From JALZVT01 sp039029135 (GTDB taxonomy: Bacteria > Pseudomonadota > Gammaproteobacteria > Pseudomonadales > Azotimanducaceae): a DNA stretch of 64,000 nucleotides. The DNA is taken from contig JBCCGT010000018.1 in NCBI GenBank assembly GCA_039029135.1, positions 44,764 through 108,763 on the forward strand. Direction: 5' to 3'. Shown in pieces: positions 63,945-64,000 of this stretch. Made by a program: the position numbers and the translations under genes. The notes below the pieces were generated by a model. That model saw nothing but the letters and a program-made list of their open reading frames with translations, had not been told where the DNA came from and made no database searches. The stretch's first letter is position 1, and the number at the start of each line of letters is the position of its first letter.

Positions 63945-63966
63945 TAAAAGCCGGCGGGGTCGCCGG
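63945..63966 (-). terminator. Rho-independent terminator of an upstream minus-strand gene
   Basis: Read on the minus strand, CCGGCG-ACCC-CGCCGG (63966-63951) forms a 6-bp GC stem with a 4-base loop and is followed directly by CTTTTAT. It would end a gene lying beyond the right edge of the window. Confidence 0.55.
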
Positions 63967-63980
63967 GTGTATCGCTCGAC

Positions 63981-64000
63981 CTTTGAGCACCCCCTCAAAG
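63981..64000. repeat. Perfect 7-bp inverted repeat at the window edge
   Basis: CTTTGAG (63981-63987) and CTCAAAG (63994-64000) pair around CACCCC. It may continue past the edge, and with the adjacent hairpin may be part of a terminator or an operator. Confidence 0.4.

Larger units (their letters stand above)
63658..64000. other. Leader of the giant gene and upstream gap
   Basis: 343 bases with no convincing gene; the minus-strand frame of the giant gene stays open here but the signal peptide and ribosome-binding site place the start at 63657. Promoter boxes are not confidently visible. Two hairpins lie at the far end, at 63951-63966 and 63981-64000. Confidence 0.5.

Overview
The window is about 64 kb of GC-rich chromosomal DNA from a gammaproteobacterium. 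Gene content and local order follow the Pseudomonas/Xanthomonas side of the class: rph-pyrE near slmA-argB-algC-coaBC-radC-rpmB-rpmG-mutM, coaD-rsmD facing ftsY-ftsE-ftsX-rpoH, the yggS-proC-yggT-metX-metW-rdgB-hemW operon divergent from pilT-pilU, and ruvX-yqgE-tonB-gshB beside the pilG-to-chpC chemosensory cluster. No rRNA, tRNA, CRISPR array, insertion sequence or phage gene was recognised. The genus cannot be fixed from the sequence alone.

Layout. 0-8 kb: RNA processing, pyrimidine, arginine, sugar-phosphate and coenzyme A genes. 8-17.7 kb: radC, two ribosomal proteins, mutM, coaD, rsmD, the FtsY/FtsEX membrane-targeting and division genes, rpoH, trmB. 17.7-26.6 kb: a long minus-strand operon for methionine, proline, PLP homeostasis and nucleotide-pool cleaning, then the type IV pilus retraction ATPases. 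26.7-32.2 kb: a luciferase-like oxidoreductase, an enoyl-CoA hydratase family protein, a SnoaL-like protein, and gshB-tonB-yqgE-ruvX. 32.5-42.7 kb: the Pil-Chp surface-sensing pathway (pilG, pilH, pilI, pilJ, chpA, chpC), with a 2308-residue ChpA kinase. 42.8-53 kb: rsmE, metF, metK, then tkt, pgk, fba and the divergent serA/D-2-hydroxyglutarate dehydrogenase pair. 53-64 kb: accessory in character, with a small DUF3750-like protein, an orphan secreted protein and a 2615-residue secreted modular protein that joins three discoidin-like modules, ten Ig/cadherin-like modules, a glycosidase-like domain, a complete sulfatase and lectin-like repeats.

Links between genes: metX-metW, metF and metK all serve methionine and SAM; tkt, pgk and fba serve central carbon metabolism; serA and the D-2-hydroxyglutarate dehydrogenase are linked because SerA makes D-2-hydroxyglutarate as a by-product; pilT/pilU and the Chp genes together control twitching motility.

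Most notable: the giant sulfatase fusion; coaD, whose frame has no ATG/GTG/TTG/CTG start but has an ATC behind a good Shine-Dalgarno sequence; a PilJ receptor with almost no periplasmic domain in a Chp cluster lacking pilK and chpB; a six-copy 18/19-bp repeat grown from the 3' end of pgk; and short tandem duplications, often 10 bp in period, in many intergenic gaps.
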